Both the position numbers and the translations under genes were made by a program. Shown piece after piece: positions 1 to 11,083 of a stretch of DNA of 64,000 nucleotides. A model generated the notes under the pieces. It was not told where the DNA came from. It ran no database searches and saw nothing but the letters and a program-made list of their open reading frames with translations. Source of the DNA: Homarus americanus (lineage: Eukaryota > Arthropoda > Malacostraca > Decapoda > Nephropidae). The DNA lies in NCBI RefSeq assembly GCF_018991925.1, contig NW_024753943.1, positions 323,501-387,500 of the forward strand. Direction: 5' to 3'. The stretch's first letter is position 1, and every line of letters begins with the position of its first letter.

Positions 1-1
1 G

Positions 2-188
2 CTTCTATAACTGAAAGCAGGGGTCTATAATCCCCACTCACCTTCTATAACTGAAAGCAGGGTCTATAATCCCACCCACCCGCTTCTTAACAAACAGGGG
101 TCTGTAATCCACACCCACCCCGCTCTTTTAACTGTAGCAGAGGTCTGTAATCCCCCCCCACCCACTCCTATAATTCCAGCAATAATCC
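2..188. repeat. Minisatellite, about 41-bp unit, 4.5 copies
   Basis: Four successive units start with CTTCTATAACTG-like sequence, carry a GGGGTCTATAATCC core and end in a C-rich CCACCCAC stretch. A fifth is truncated. The copies differ by substitutions and small indels. The array probably continues upstream of the window. Confidence 0.9.
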
Positions 189-204
189 CACATCAGGAGC
201 TCTG

Positions 205-272
205 CCCGACCAGAAATCCGGATATTAACTAAATCTCTCAATCCGGAAACTAGTTCACTCATAAATCCGGCC
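205..272. repeat. Short degenerate repeat with AATCCGG core
   Basis: The motif AATCCGG occurs three times at about 25-bp spacing, with AT-rich sequence between. It may be the remnant of an old tandem array. Confidence 0.5.
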
Positions 273-317
273 GTCTTACTTAATCTGTACACCTAATCCT
301 TCCCATTTACCTTCAGT

Positions 318-778
318 GAAATGGTGGGTGGTGGTGGGGGTGGTGGTAGTGGTGGGTGGGGGTGGTGGTAGTGGTGGGTGGGGGTGGTGGTGGTGGTGGT
401 GGTGGTGGTGGTGGTGGTGGTGGTGGTGGGTGGTGGTGGTGGTGGGGTGGCAGTAGGTGGTAGTGGTGTGGTAGTGGTGGGTGGTGGTGGTGGTAGATGA
501 TGGTGGTGGTGGTGTATCTGGTGGGGGTTGATGATGGTAGCAGATGGTGATGGTGGTGGTTGATAGAAGTGGTAGTGGTGATACTGGTTAATGGTAGTGG
601 TGATTGATGGTAGTAGTAAATGGTAGAGACGTGATTGTGGTTGATAGTGGCAGTAGAGTGTAGTTAATGAAATTGGTTCCTTAGTGGTAGTTGATGGTAG
701 TAGTGATGCTGGTTAATGGCAGTAGTAGTGGTAGTGATGATGCTAGTTGGTGGTGATTAGTAGTGGTAGTGGTGGTGA
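318..778. repeat. (TGG)n/(GGT)n-rich tract decaying into GATGGTAGT repeats
   Basis: Positions 321-500 are nearly pure GGT/GGGT trinucleotide sequence. To about 778 this degrades into repeats of TGGTAGTAGTGATG type. The G-rich strand is the plus strand, so G-quadruplex formation is possible. Confidence 0.9.
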
Positions 779-863
779 TTGTAGTGAAAGAGAGAAAACG
801 AAATACAAAAATGAGATCAAAAATATAAATTGAAAAAAAAGTGTGAAATAAAAATCATATGAA

Positions 864-906
864 ACTACTACTACTACTAATACTACAAAACTACTACTAC
901 TACTAA
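864..906. repeat. (ACT)n microsatellite, interrupted
   Basis: Two runs of ACT trinucleotides are separated by a short AATACTACAAA interruption. Confidence 0.9.
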
Positions 907-962
907 ATAATAACAAGATAAAGCAACTCACTCAAAAGTAAAATGTTTCAGTCACACAACAT

Positions 963-1160
963 CGTAACAAATGCCAGAGTTCACGACCTGATAACAAATG
1001 CCAGAGTTCACGACCTGATAACAAATGCCAGAGTTCACGACCCGATAACAAATGCCAGAGTTCACGACCCGATAACAAATGCCAGAGTTAGTTCACGACC
1101 CGATAACAAAAGCCAGAGTTCACGACCGATAACAAATGCCAGAGTTCACGACCCGATAAC
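963..1160. repeat. Minisatellite, 27-bp unit, 7 copies
   Basis: Seven copies contain the core ACAAATGCCAGAGTTCACGA followed by CCCGATA. One copy has a 4-bp insertion and another a 1-bp deletion. The period is a multiple of three, so a frame stays open with a 9-residue repeat, but nothing else suggests coding. Confidence 0.95.
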
Positions 1161-1199
1161 ATCCTCCCCCCTCACAATATGGCGCTCTGAACAGGGGTA

Positions 1200-1975
1200 A
1201 AGAAAACAATGCATTAAACTGTACCGTAAACTCTCTAAGTATATTCCTGGATGGTGTAAAATTATTATTGTTATTCTTTTTTTTATTATTTATTACAATA
1301 ATATGTCACTTTTAAATATAATAAACTCGTGTTAGATTTTGTAGGTTTAGAGAGAGAGAGTGTGTGTGTATGTCTGTGACTCAACAAACTCTGGTTAAGA
1401 AGACATTTACTCATAACACACAAGCGGCAGTGAGGAAAGGTGAGGGGGTTGAGGAAGAAGTTAGTGCCTGGGACCCTGAAATCAGTGGCCACACACCACC
1501 AGCCAACACCCCCCTCGACCTCTGAATCATCCATTACCCAGGAGGAGAAGAGAAACAGGAAACAAGAGGGAATAAGGGAGGGAAAAGCTTTGGAAACTGG
1601 AAATCGTGCCCAAGTAAACAGCGCGAAGGCAAAATCGAACATTTTTCATACACAAAGAGAAAATCAATCACGTTTTTGTAAGAAAGTATTAGGTTAATAA
1701 ACACTAACAATGAATAGAATATATATATATTACAGAAAAACAAACAAACACAATCCCCCAAAAAACCGTGGAATATTACCCAAGCACAGGAAGGAACGAA
1801 AGCACTATTGTCCTGTCTCTTAAGTGTTCAATTCGAGGTTTATGAGCGGGCAAAAGACATCAAGTGAGGACCTAATCTGTCGTCACCAGTTGGGCCACAT
1901 AACGTGAAGCACCGCCACTACACGTTGGTCACTGGGATACCTGTACAGTACATTGGCTAGTGCAGTATATACATG
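1200..1975. other. No gene seen; single-copy-looking sequence
   Basis: This stretch holds a short (GA)n/(GT)n tract at 1349-1370, an A/T-rich part near 1260-1330 and a short (TA)n near 1717-1728. Open frames here overlap one another on both strands and show no recognisable protein. Confidence 0.6.
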
Positions 1976-1978
1976 CCT

Positions 1979-2228
<250 letters not shown>

Positions 2229-2466
2229 CCTGATGACGTTCAATAATAATATGTTCCTAGACCAACATTCTGTTTCTCTTACTCTCACTGTCACATTTCC
2301 ACCACCTTTAAACACATACATCCCTCCTCTCCCTCTCCCCCTCCCTCCCCATGTCCTCTCCCACACTCACTCCTCCCCTACCTCCTCCCCCCTCCCACAG
2401 TTCTCACCTAACCCTAACCCACATAATTATTCTCTGTCGAGGAAAATTTGTCAGGCATTTATAAGT

Positions 2467-3150
2467 GGCTGGCTGGCTGGCTGGCTGTGTGAGTCAACCT
2501 AGCTGGCTGGTGCGCTGGCTGTGAGTCAACCTAGCTGGGTGGCTGGCTGGCTGTGTGAGGTCCAGCTAGCTGGGTGGGCTGGCTGTGAGTCAACTCTGCT
2601 GGCTGGCTGGTGTGAGTCAACCCTGGGTGGCCCGTGCTGGCTGGCCGTGTGAGTCAACCTAGCTGGGTGGCTGGCTGGCTGGCTGTGGCTGTGTGGTCAG
2701 CTGGCTGTGAGTCAACAGCTGGGTGGCTGGCTGGCTGTGTGAGTCAAGCTAGCTGGGTGGCTGGCTGGCTGTGTGAGTCAAGCTAGCTGGCTGGCTGCTG
2801 GCCAGTGTAGTCAACCTGTGGGTGGCTTGGCTGTGTGAGTCAGCTACGGGTGGCCTGGCTGGCCGTGTGGTCAACCTAGCTGGCTGGCTGGGTGGCTGTG
2901 TGAGTCAAGCTGGCTGGTGGCTGTGTGAGTCAAGCTGGCTGGGTGGCTGTGTGTGAGTCAAGCTGGCTGGGTGGCTGTGTGAGTCAAGCTGGCTGGGTGG
3001 CTGAGTAAGCTTGGGGTGCTGTGTGAGTCGCTGGCTGGGTGTGTGTGTGAGTCAAGCTGGCTGGGTGGCTGTGAGTCAGCTGGGGTGGCTGTGTGAGTCA
3101 AGCTGGCTGGGTGGCTGTGTGAGTCAAGCTGGCTGGGTGGCTGTGTGACT
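2467..3150. repeat. Minisatellite, about 30-bp unit rich in GGCTGGCT
   Basis: More than 20 variable copies contain GGCTGTGTGAGTCAAGCT flanked by GGCTGG runs. Length variants come from gain or loss of GGCT tetranucleotides. The last part (2880-3150) is more homogeneous than the first. Confidence 0.95.
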
Positions 3151-3220
3151 GGCAAATACTAAACAAGGACTAGTTGTTGGTAACTGTTTGGCTCCCATGA
3201 AATAAATAATCCCTTCAGCA

Positions 3221-3228
3221 GTGTGTGT

Positions 3229-3320
<92 letters not shown>
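3221..3320. repeat. (GT)n microsatellite, 100 bp
   Basis: This is a (GT)n run with one GTAT interruption near its start. Confidence 0.98.
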
Positions 3321-3322
<2 letters not shown>

Positions 3323-3514
3323 ATAATGTGTTTAATCTACATGAAAGGGTTTAATTATCATCCATATCCTTATCATTTCTTTCATTATCATCGTTGTAAA
3401 GTCACCCCATCAGCAGTAAGTACCACCCAGCGCCACTAGTCGACCGTCAGCGCCACTCGTCAACATTATCCTATTGATGCAACAGGAAGACGCCATCAAG
3501 CCTATCCTTATTAA

Positions 3515-3895
3515 GGTCATCTGGCCTCCCTCCCTCCCTCCTCCTGCCTACCTCACTCCTCCCTCCTCCCTGCCTTCCTACCTCCCTCCTCTCATTAGGT
3601 TTCCAGTTTTTCCTCTTCCCTCCTCCTACCTTCCCACGCTCTCTACCCATTTACTAGGTTCTCTCTCCTCCCTTCTCTCTCCTCCCCATTTCTCCCTTTC
3701 AAATTACCCCTCTCGCTTTACACCCCTCTTTCTCTCACCTCCCTCCTCTCGTTTCTCTTAACAAATGTCATTCCTTCCTTACTCTCTTTTAACTCTCTTA
3801 CCCTTATTTCTTCCTTTCCCGTTCCTTCCCTCCTCCCTTCCTTCCCTTTCTTCCTTCCATTTCCCTTTCCTCCCCCTTCCTCTCCGTTGTTCCTA
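3515..3895. repeat. Polypyrimidine (CCTCCCT/CTTCC) tract
   Basis: About 380 bp is dominated by C and T on the plus strand, with CTCCCTCC and CCTTCC motifs and few purines. A long open frame here only reflects composition. Confidence 0.85.
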
Positions 3896-4033
3896 CTACA
3901 TAATGATTCTATTCACTACCATCTAATCCCTAATCTTCCCTATAACTTTCTAATCCCTTAATTTGGGCCCTGATCCTCCCTAATACTAGTGATCCGTTTT
4001 GCTCACCTTTGATCCTACCCGAATCCCTCTACT

Positions 4034-4163
4034 GTTCCCTAATCATCAATGAGTCACCCTAATCCTTTCTGCCGTTCCTTATCATCATGAGTCACCCTAA
4101 TCCTTTCTGCCGTTCCCTAATCATCAGTGAGTCACCCTAATCCTTTCTGCTGTTCCCTAATCC
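4034..4163. repeat. Minisatellite, 40-bp unit, about 3 copies
   Basis: The unit contains CATCAGTGAGTCACC followed by CTAATCCTTTCTGCCGTT. Surrounding sequence (3900-4250) holds looser CCTAATCC-type relatives. Confidence 0.9.
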
Positions 4164-4273
4164 TCCCCTCCCACCTCCTGATCCTCCCTAATATCGTCTT
4201 ATACTCCTAACCTCGTACTTTCCACTAATACCATCTGATACTCCTATTTACCTCTTCAATAAAACAAGAATAA

Positions 4274-4275
<2 letters not shown>

Positions 4276-4307
<32 letters not shown>
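4276..4307. repeat. (CA)n microsatellite
   Basis: About 16 uninterrupted CA units. Confidence 0.97.
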
Positions 4308-4309
<2 letters not shown>

Positions 4310-4311
<2 letters not shown>

Positions 4312-4520
4312 AGCCTCCTTCAGTAATTATTTTTCCACAAATAATTAAACGTAAAGTAAACCTGCCATCAAGGTCAGCTGCCGGTAGCTTGTTATTAAAA
4401 CGAGGCAACAAATTAACCGGAAAACTATCCCAGAATCGCCCAAATCTGCCGTAATAACAGGGAGGTGGTGCTGGGAGCCGGTTATAATATGCACTCTTTA
4501 CATATCTACGACGGTGCTGC
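4310..4520. promoter_or_regulatory. Complex, repeat-free island; candidate cis-regulatory element
   Basis: This is one of the few stretches nearby with no tandem structure. It holds ATTA-type homeodomain cores (4324-4330, 4341-4349), a perfect nuclear-receptor half site of FTZ-F1 type, TCAAGGTCA (4368-4376), and an overlapping E-box CAGCTG (4375-4380). Single short motifs occur by chance, so regulatory function is inference. Confidence 0.2.
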
Positions 4521-4650
4521 CCAAGCCATGTTATGAAGCGGCTGTGGGTGGGTGGTAATGAAGTAGTATGGATAGGCAGGAAACCGGGCGGGCGGGTGGG
4601 CGGTAGAGTGGGCGTGGGTGGGTGGATGGCAGGGAGGTAGTGTAGATGGA

Positions 4651-4770
4651 TATCCAGCACCCTGCCTGACCATCCAGCACCCTGCCTGACCATCCAGCAC
4701 CCTGCCTAACCATCCAGCACCCTGCCTGACCATCCAACACCCTGCCTAACCATCCAGCACCCTGCCTGAC
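4651..4770. repeat. Minisatellite, 20-bp unit, 6 copies
   Basis: Six nearly identical copies of CATCCAGCACCCTGCCTGAC are present, with CCTAAC in place of CCTGAC in two. Confidence 0.97.
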
Positions 4771-4858
4771 CAGGAACTAGCACCACACTGTCTCTATGAC
4801 GGTGAGGTGATCAACTATACCATGTGATCAAGGCAAAATAAATTACACTAATAAAAAA

Positions 4859-5065
4859 AAAGGGGGGATGGGAAGGAAATGGGAGGGATGATGGGAAGTG
4901 GAAGGGGGAGGACGATGGAGGAGTACAGAGACACGGAATGGTGGAGGTGGAAAGAATTGAGGGAAGGTACTGCGGTGTTGGGGGAGGATGGATAGTGGGG
5001 AGAGGAAAGGAGAGGGAGGGAAGATGGGAGATGCGGCGGAGGTGGTGGGGTTTTTGCTGGGGGGC
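4859..5065. repeat. G-rich purine tract
   Basis: The tract consists of irregular GGGAGG, GGAAGG and GGTGGAGG motifs with few pyrimidines. Confidence 0.75.
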
Positions 5066-5404
5066 AAGCAGTATTACCAACGCTGCGATAAACCCCATTA
5101 TTCCCAACACAAAATGCAGGTCAGCCAATCTAGCCCAGCGTGGTGTAATTTTTTTTTATTTCAACTCGGGAGAGAAGAGAATGGTCAGTCTGGGTCTCAC
5201 GTATGAATACATATGAATATCATCCATACATATTACGTGTGTATACCGTCCAACCCGTCATGATTCACTGTCACATATGTATACAAAAATGAATTGCCAG
5301 TGCTGTATTCCGTGTTAGGTTCATGTATACATATACTCATATACATAGTGGTAACATTCATCATCACCAGACGTAACATTCTCACTCAATGTAACACCAA
5401 CGTT
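5066..5404. other. No gene seen; repeat-free sequence
   Basis: The first 110 bp (5070-5180) is complex sequence that looks unlike the flanking arrays. The rest is moderately AT-rich with several ATACATAT-type motifs. Confidence 0.5.
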
Positions 5405-5560
5405 CTCTTATTGAGTACAATGTATAAACCCTTGAGTACAGTATCTTAGCCCTTGAGTACAATGACTTAACACCTTGAGTTTAATTACTTTATCACTTGA
5501 GTACGGTGCCTTAACCCTCTAAATATGATGACTTAAGCCCTTGAGTCCGATTATATAGTA
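5405..5560 (-). repeat. Degenerate inverted copies of the 22-bp satellite
   Basis: About six units of TTGAGTACAATGACTTAACA type are spaced about 22 bp apart. This is the reverse complement, with mismatches, of the unit GGTCAAGTCATCGTACTCAA that fills the plus strand from 5611. The two blocks face each other across a short junction. Confidence 0.85.
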
Positions 5561-5610
5561 GGACTCTAAAGGCTAATTCATCATACACAATGTCATCAAG
5601 TAATCGTACA

Positions 5611-6140
5611 CAAGGGGTCAAGTCTTCGTATTCAAGATGTCAGGTCATCGTATTCAAGGGGTCAAGTCATCGTATTCAAGGGTCAAGTCATCGTATTCAA
5701 GGGGTCAAGTCATCGTATTCAAGGGGTCAAGTCATCGTATTCAAGGGTCAAGTCATCGTATTCAAGGGGTCAAGTCATCGTATTCAAGGGTCAAGTCATC
5801 GTATTCAAGGGGTCAAGTCGTCGCATACAAGTAAAGTCATCGTACTCAAGAGGTCAAGTCATCGTTCTCAAGAGGTCAAGTCAACATACTCAAGAGGTCA
5901 AGTCATCGTACTCAAGAGGTCAAGTCATCGTTCTCAAGAGGTCAAGTCAACATACTCAAGAGGTCAAGTCAACATACTCAAGAGGTCAAGTCATCGTACT
6001 CAAGAGGTCAAGTCATCGTACTCAAGAGGTCAAGTCATCGTACTCAAGAGGTCAAGTCATCGTACTCAAGAGGGTTCAGGTATACATTTTCCTATACTCG
6101 GCCGCGTCTTCAAAATAACACAATAATAAAAGTAAGATCA
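5611..6140 (+). repeat. 22-bp satellite array, block copy 1 of a 530-bp duplication
   Basis: The block contains about 22 copies of a 21-22-bp unit in two flavours. Copies with CGTATTCAAGGG occupy the first half; copies with CGTACTCAAGAG occupy the second. The block ends in about 75 bp of non-repeat sequence (6065-6140) containing CTATACTCGGCCGCG. Reading frames through it are repeat translations. Confidence 0.97.
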
Positions 6141-6670
6141 CAAGGGGTCAAGTCTTCGTATTCAAGATGTCAGGTCATCGTATTCAAGGGGTCAAGTCAT
6201 CGTATTCAAGGGTCAAGTCATCGTATTCAAGGGGTCAAGTCATCGTATTCAAGGGGTCAAGTCATCGTATTCAAGGGTCAAGTCATCGTATTCAAGGGGT
6301 CAAGTCATCGTATTCAAGGGTCAAGTCATCGTATTCAAGGGGTCAAGTCGTCGCATACAAGTAAAGTCATCGTACTCAAGAGGTCAAGTCATCGTTCTCA
6401 AGAGGTCAAGTCAACATACTCAAGAGGTCAAGTCATCGTACTCAAGAGGTCAAGTCATCGTTCTCAAGAGGTCAAGTCAACATACTCAAGAGGTCAAGTC
6501 AACATACTCAAGAGGTCAAGTCATCGTACTCAAGAGGTCAAGTCATCGTACTCAAGAGGTCAAGTCATCGTACTCAAGAGGTCAAGTCATCGTACTCAAG
6601 AGGGTTCAGGTATACATTTTCCTATACTCGGCCGCGTCTTCAAAATAACACAATAATAAAAGTAAGATCA
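6141..6670 (+). repeat. 22-bp satellite array, block copy 2, apparently identical to copy 1
   Basis: Line-by-line comparison with 5611-6140 at an offset of 530 shows no difference that I can find, including minor unit variants and the 75-bp tail. This is either a very recent duplication or an assembly duplication. Confidence 0.95.
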
Positions 6671-6912
6671 GGTGAACAAGGGTTGAATTCTTTATGATTA
6701 CATCTTAATTAACCTGAAGCTTAAACCAGGTAACAAAACTATATTTAGAAAAAAAATATATATAAAGTTAACCCCAAAATCTCTCACTGTTTGGTAAATG
6801 TTCTTCAGTAAATAGATTTTTCAAGAACCTGCATATTTGTATCGAGTGACTGAATATTGTTTAAAAATTCCTACTGTCTCTCTCTCTCGGTGTTTCAATA
6901 ACTGAGGTGTCA
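6671..6912 (+). repeat. Spacer, copy 1 of an older duplication
   Basis: About 240 bp of AT-rich sequence starting GGTGAACAAGGG recurs at 7133-7372 with small differences in A/T run length and a few substitutions. Confidence 0.95.
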
Positions 6913-6913
6913 T

Positions 6914-7132
6914 TAACAAGAGGTCAAGGTCAAGAGGTCAAGTCATCGTTCTCAAGAGGTCAAGTCAACATACTCAAGAGGTCAAGTCATCGTACTCAAA
7001 AGGTCAAGTCATCGTACTCAAGAGGTCAAGTCATCGTACTCAAGAGGTCAAGTCATCGTACTCAAGAGGGTTCAGGTATACATTTTCCTATACTCGGCCG
7101 CGTCTTCAAAACAACACAATAATAAAAGATCA
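6914..7132 (+). repeat. 22-bp satellite array, shortened older block
   Basis: Eight or so CGTACTCAAGAG-type units are followed by the same 75-bp tail as at 6065-6140. The block has slight divergence (AACAACAC for AATAACAC, and a loss of AGT before GATCA). Confidence 0.93.
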
Positions 7133-7372
7133 GGTGAACAAGGGTTGAATTCTTTCTGATTACATCTTAATTAACCTGAAGCTTAAACCAGGTAACAAAA
7201 CTATATTTAAAAAAATATATATATAAAGAGTTAACCCCAAAATCTCTCACTGTTTGGTAAATGTTCTTCAGTAAATAAATTTTCAAGATCCTGCATATTT
7301 GTATCGAGTGACTGAATATTGTTTAAAAATTCCTACTGTCTCTCTCTCTCGGTGTTTCAATAACTGAGGTGT
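7133..7372 (+). repeat. Spacer, copy 2 of an older duplication
   Basis: This matches 6671-6912 at an offset of about 462 bp, roughly 95 percent identical by eye. It diverges after AACTGAGGTGT. Confidence 0.95.
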
Positions 7373-7476
7373 TTTAAGCATAAGTCAAGGTATAAATGTT
7401 CCTGGATAATGTTATGGGTGAATGACTACTGTTTCTCGTTATACTGGGAGAAAGTTGGGAACTGACCAGTGTGAAT

Positions 7477-7607
7477 GGTATGGAATTAGTGAAGTTTAGG
7501 TTGAATGATAGAGAATTAGTGAAGTTTAGGTTAGAATGATAGAGAATTAATAAAGTTTAGGTTAGAATGATATCTTTGTTGTTAGAATGATAATTTGTTG
7601 TTATAAT
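7477..7607. repeat. Degenerate tandem repeat, about 30-bp unit
   Basis: Three good copies contain GAATTAGTGAAGTTTAGGTT, followed by shorter GTTAGAATGATA remnants. Confidence 0.85.
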
Positions 7608-7838
7608 GATTAGTTAAAGATATAGCATTTTAGAAATTTATAGAAAATGGAGTCGGTATAAGAAACAATAACGAGTTAGGTAAAATTTAAGTAAGACCAT
7701 TTCCTGTTGTCTGTACCCAGCCAGGTAGACCTTTAGGTGCGTGGTCGCAGTTCGCCTTCACTCACAAATAATATGATTTAAAACCTCGTTTGTTGAGAAT
7801 TTGTGGAAAGTTTTCTTGGCAACTATTGAATATTTTAA

Positions 7839-7840
<2 letters not shown>

Positions 7841-7868
<28 letters not shown>
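7841..7868. repeat. (GT)n microsatellite
   Basis: Fourteen GT units. Confidence 0.97.
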
Positions 7869-7869
<1 letters not shown>

Positions 7870-8640
7870 ATCCTATTTGTGGGAAAATTTTAGAGTTAAA
7901 AAAAATTATTATAATTTTTTTATATGAGTGAAAAACTGTAATGTTAAAACGAGAGGAATTGATCTGCGGTAACTTTTAAACTTTGATTTTCTGTTCTGTG
8001 AAACCTTATTGTTTTAACTTAAAGCTCAATATTCTTACAAAGATTTAAGAGATATTTGGACTTTCTATATACATTTATTTAGTTATTTATTCTATATATT
8101 ATTTCTAAAGATACGATTCTTTTTAGAGATTGTTCAGAATTTCCTAACAATTTCGTATTTAAGCTGAAATTTTAGTTTGGGGCCAGAGAAGTAATTTTCT
8201 CTCTACTCGGTGTTGACTAATGATACTGATGTGTACTTTCTGTGTATTACTGTTATGTTAGAAGTTGCTACAAATTCTGAAGATAAGACACTGTATCCTG
8301 GAGTACCAGTTACAGTACCTACCATCACCATAACAGTACCATTATTAAGTACGGTACCTCTCTCCACACACCATTACATTAACTCACATAAAGAACTTCC
8401 TCTAGCAGCTGCAAGTTTTACTCCCAGGCAGCAGATCAGGTCGCAGGTCGTTAGCCAAACATAAGGTAAGGGTGATGGCGGCAGTAACCTGGCGAGCTCA
8501 CCTGTTATGCATGAGAGTCGTGGCGTTAAACAGCGTGTTGACGACGGTACCTGCTGATGTCTTGCTCTCCTTCTCACCATTACAAGGGCTGGAGTACGGG
8601 TATAAACGCGCCACGCCATCATCCTCCCGCTCAAAACAAT
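7869..8640. other. No gene seen; AT-rich then mixed sequence
   Basis: Positions 7870-8200 are strongly AT-rich. From 8200 to 8640 the sequence is complex. An 84-codon frame at 8210-8464 has no recognisable domain and no supporting splice or start context. Confidence 0.5.
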
Positions 8641-9470
8641 ACCCGGGCTGTCATACTCACGGGGGAAACAATGAGAAGCGGTCGTACTTAAGGTGACAAC
8701 AATGAGAGCGAGTCTCTTGTCACAGTCATGATGGAGTAACGATTAACGCATGAAGAGGCGTCTGTAAAGTCATGATGGCAAGTGATGTCGCTTGAAGACC
8801 CAAGATACGAGTGAAAAAAATATTCTAGTAAGGTCACAGTTACGGTGAAAACGATAATTCCGGTGCCAAATACAACTGAAAATACAAAGTTTCATTGCCA
8901 TGGTGGAAACGACGAGGCAGGTCCCAGTTAAGACTGAAAACACACCGTTAAGGGGGTCACAGTCAGTTTGATAAACAATGCTGCAGGTTCCAGTTCCGGG
9001 TGAAAATAATACAAGAGGATCACGGCCAAATTGAAAACGATGATACAGAGCCAGTTACGACTGAAAGCAATACGAGAGATGTGACAATCAAATTGAAAAT
9101 GATAGCCTACTGCAGGTTCCAATAACGACAGAATATAATATAAGAGTGCTATAGTCTGGCAGAAACAATACAAAAATTCTACAGTTACGATTAAACAATG
9201 TAAAAGGATCGTAGTCGTGGTGAAAACCGTATAAATAGATCCTAGTCAGTGTGAAAACATTACAAAACCATATTAATCAAGGTAAACACATTAAAGAGTT
9301 CGTAGTTGCAGTAAAAAAACAAAGAAATGGATCATGGTCGCGGTGAAAATAATGCTTAAGGTCCCAGGATCAGTTAAAGTAATAGGAAGTGATCCAAGTC
9401 ACGGTGAAAACAATAGCTAGGAGATGTGCCACGGTCAAAACACTGCAAAAAGGTGTAGTGATGGAGGACG
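8640..9470. repeat. Highly degenerate tandem array, about 35-bp period
   Basis: A pattern of GGTGAAAACAATA followed by GGATC and CAGTCA recurs roughly every 35 bp with heavy divergence and indels. It is best preserved at 8840-9400. It looks like an ancient minisatellite no longer being homogenised. Confidence 0.75.
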
Positions 9471-9485
9471 ACTGTAGAGGGGGGG

Positions 9486-11083
9486 TACTGGTGATGGGGA
9501 GTATAGAAGACACTGGTGATGGGGAGTATAGAAGGCACTAGTGATGGGGAGTATAGAAGACACTGGTGATGGGGAGTATAGAAGGCACTGGTGATGGAGA
9601 GTATAGAAGGCACTGGTGATGGGGAGTATAGAAGACACTGGTGATGGGGAGTATAGAAGGCACTAGTGATGGGGAGTATAGAAGACACTGGTGATGGGGA
9701 GTATAGAAGGCACTGGTGATGGGGAGCACTGGTGATGGGGGTAAGAAGGCACTGGTGATGGGGGTATAGAAGGCACTGGTGATGGGGAGTATAGAAGGCA
9801 CTAGTGATGGGGGTATAGAAGGCACTGGTGATGGGGAGTATAGAAGGCATTATAGAAGGCACTGGTGATGGGGAGTATAGAAGGCACTGGTGATGGGGAT
9901 TATAGAAGGCACTGGTGATGGGGATTATAGAAGGCACTGGTGATGGGGAGTATAGAAGACACACTGGTGATGGAGAGTATAGAAGGCACTGGTGATGGGG
10001 ATTATAGAAGGCACTGGTGATGGGGATTATAGAAGGCACTGGGTGATGGGGGAGTATAGAAGGCACTGGTGATGGGGATTATAGAAGGCACTGGTGATGG
10101 GGATTATAGAGGCACTGGTGATGGGGAGATAGAAGACACTGGTGATGGGGAGTATAGAAGGCACTGTGATGCACTAGTGATGAGACACTGGTGATGGGGA
10201 GATAGAAGGGTGAGTATAGACACAGTGATGGAGAGTATAGAAGGCACTGGTGATGGGGAGTATGATGGAAGGCACTGGTGATGGGGAAGCAGTGATGGGA
10301 GCAGGCACTGGTGATGGGGAGTATAGGGCACTAGTGATGGGGTATAGAAGGCACTGGTGATGGGAAGGGATGTATAGAAGGCACTGGTGATGGGGAGGAT
10401 AGAAGGCACTGGTGATGGGGAGATAGAAGGCACTGGTGATGGGGAGTATAGAAGGCACTAGTGATGGGGGTATAGAAGGCACTGGTGATGGGGAGTATAG
10501 AAGGCACTGGTGATGGGGAGTATAGAAGGCACTGGTGATGGGGATTATAGAAGGCACTGGTGATGGGGATTATAGAAGACACTGGTGATGGGGAGTATAC
10601 ACTGGTGATGGGGAGTATAGAAGGCACTAGTGATATAGAAGGCACTGGTGATGGGGAGTATAGAAGGCACTGGTGATGGGGAGTATAGAACTCACTGGTG
10701 ATGGGGATTATAGAAGGCACTGGTGATGGGGAGTATAGAAGGCACTGGTGGGGGGGAGTATAGAAGACACACTAGTGATGGTATAGAAGGCACTGGTGAT
10801 GGGGAGTATAGAAGGCACTGGTGATGGGGATTATAGAAAGGCACTGGTGATGGGGAGTATAGAAGGCACTGGTGATGGGGAGTATAGAAGACACTAGTGA
10901 TGGAGTAGAAGGCACTGGTGATGTGAAGGCATATAGAAGGCACTGGTGATGGGGAGTATAGAAGACACTAGTGATGGAGAGTATAGAAGGCACTGGTGAT
11001 GGGGGAGTAGAAGACACTGGTGGATGGGGAGTACAGAAGGCACTGGTGATGGGGAGTATAGAAGACACTAGCACTGGTGATGA
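9486..11083. repeat. Minisatellite, 25-bp unit, about 64 copies, 1.6 kb
   Basis: The unit contains GAAGGCACTGGTGATGGGG followed by AGTATA. Recurrent variants are CTAGTGATG, GAAGACACTGG, GATTATAG and short deletions. The period is not a multiple of three, so all frames give a 25-residue repeat over three units, which explains the long minus-strand reading frames. Confidence 0.98.

Noticed and set aside
1830..1860. Shared GAGCGGGCAAAAGAC between about 1840 and about 21805
   Set aside because: A 15-base match is expected about once or twice by chance in a window of this size, and the flanks do not align.
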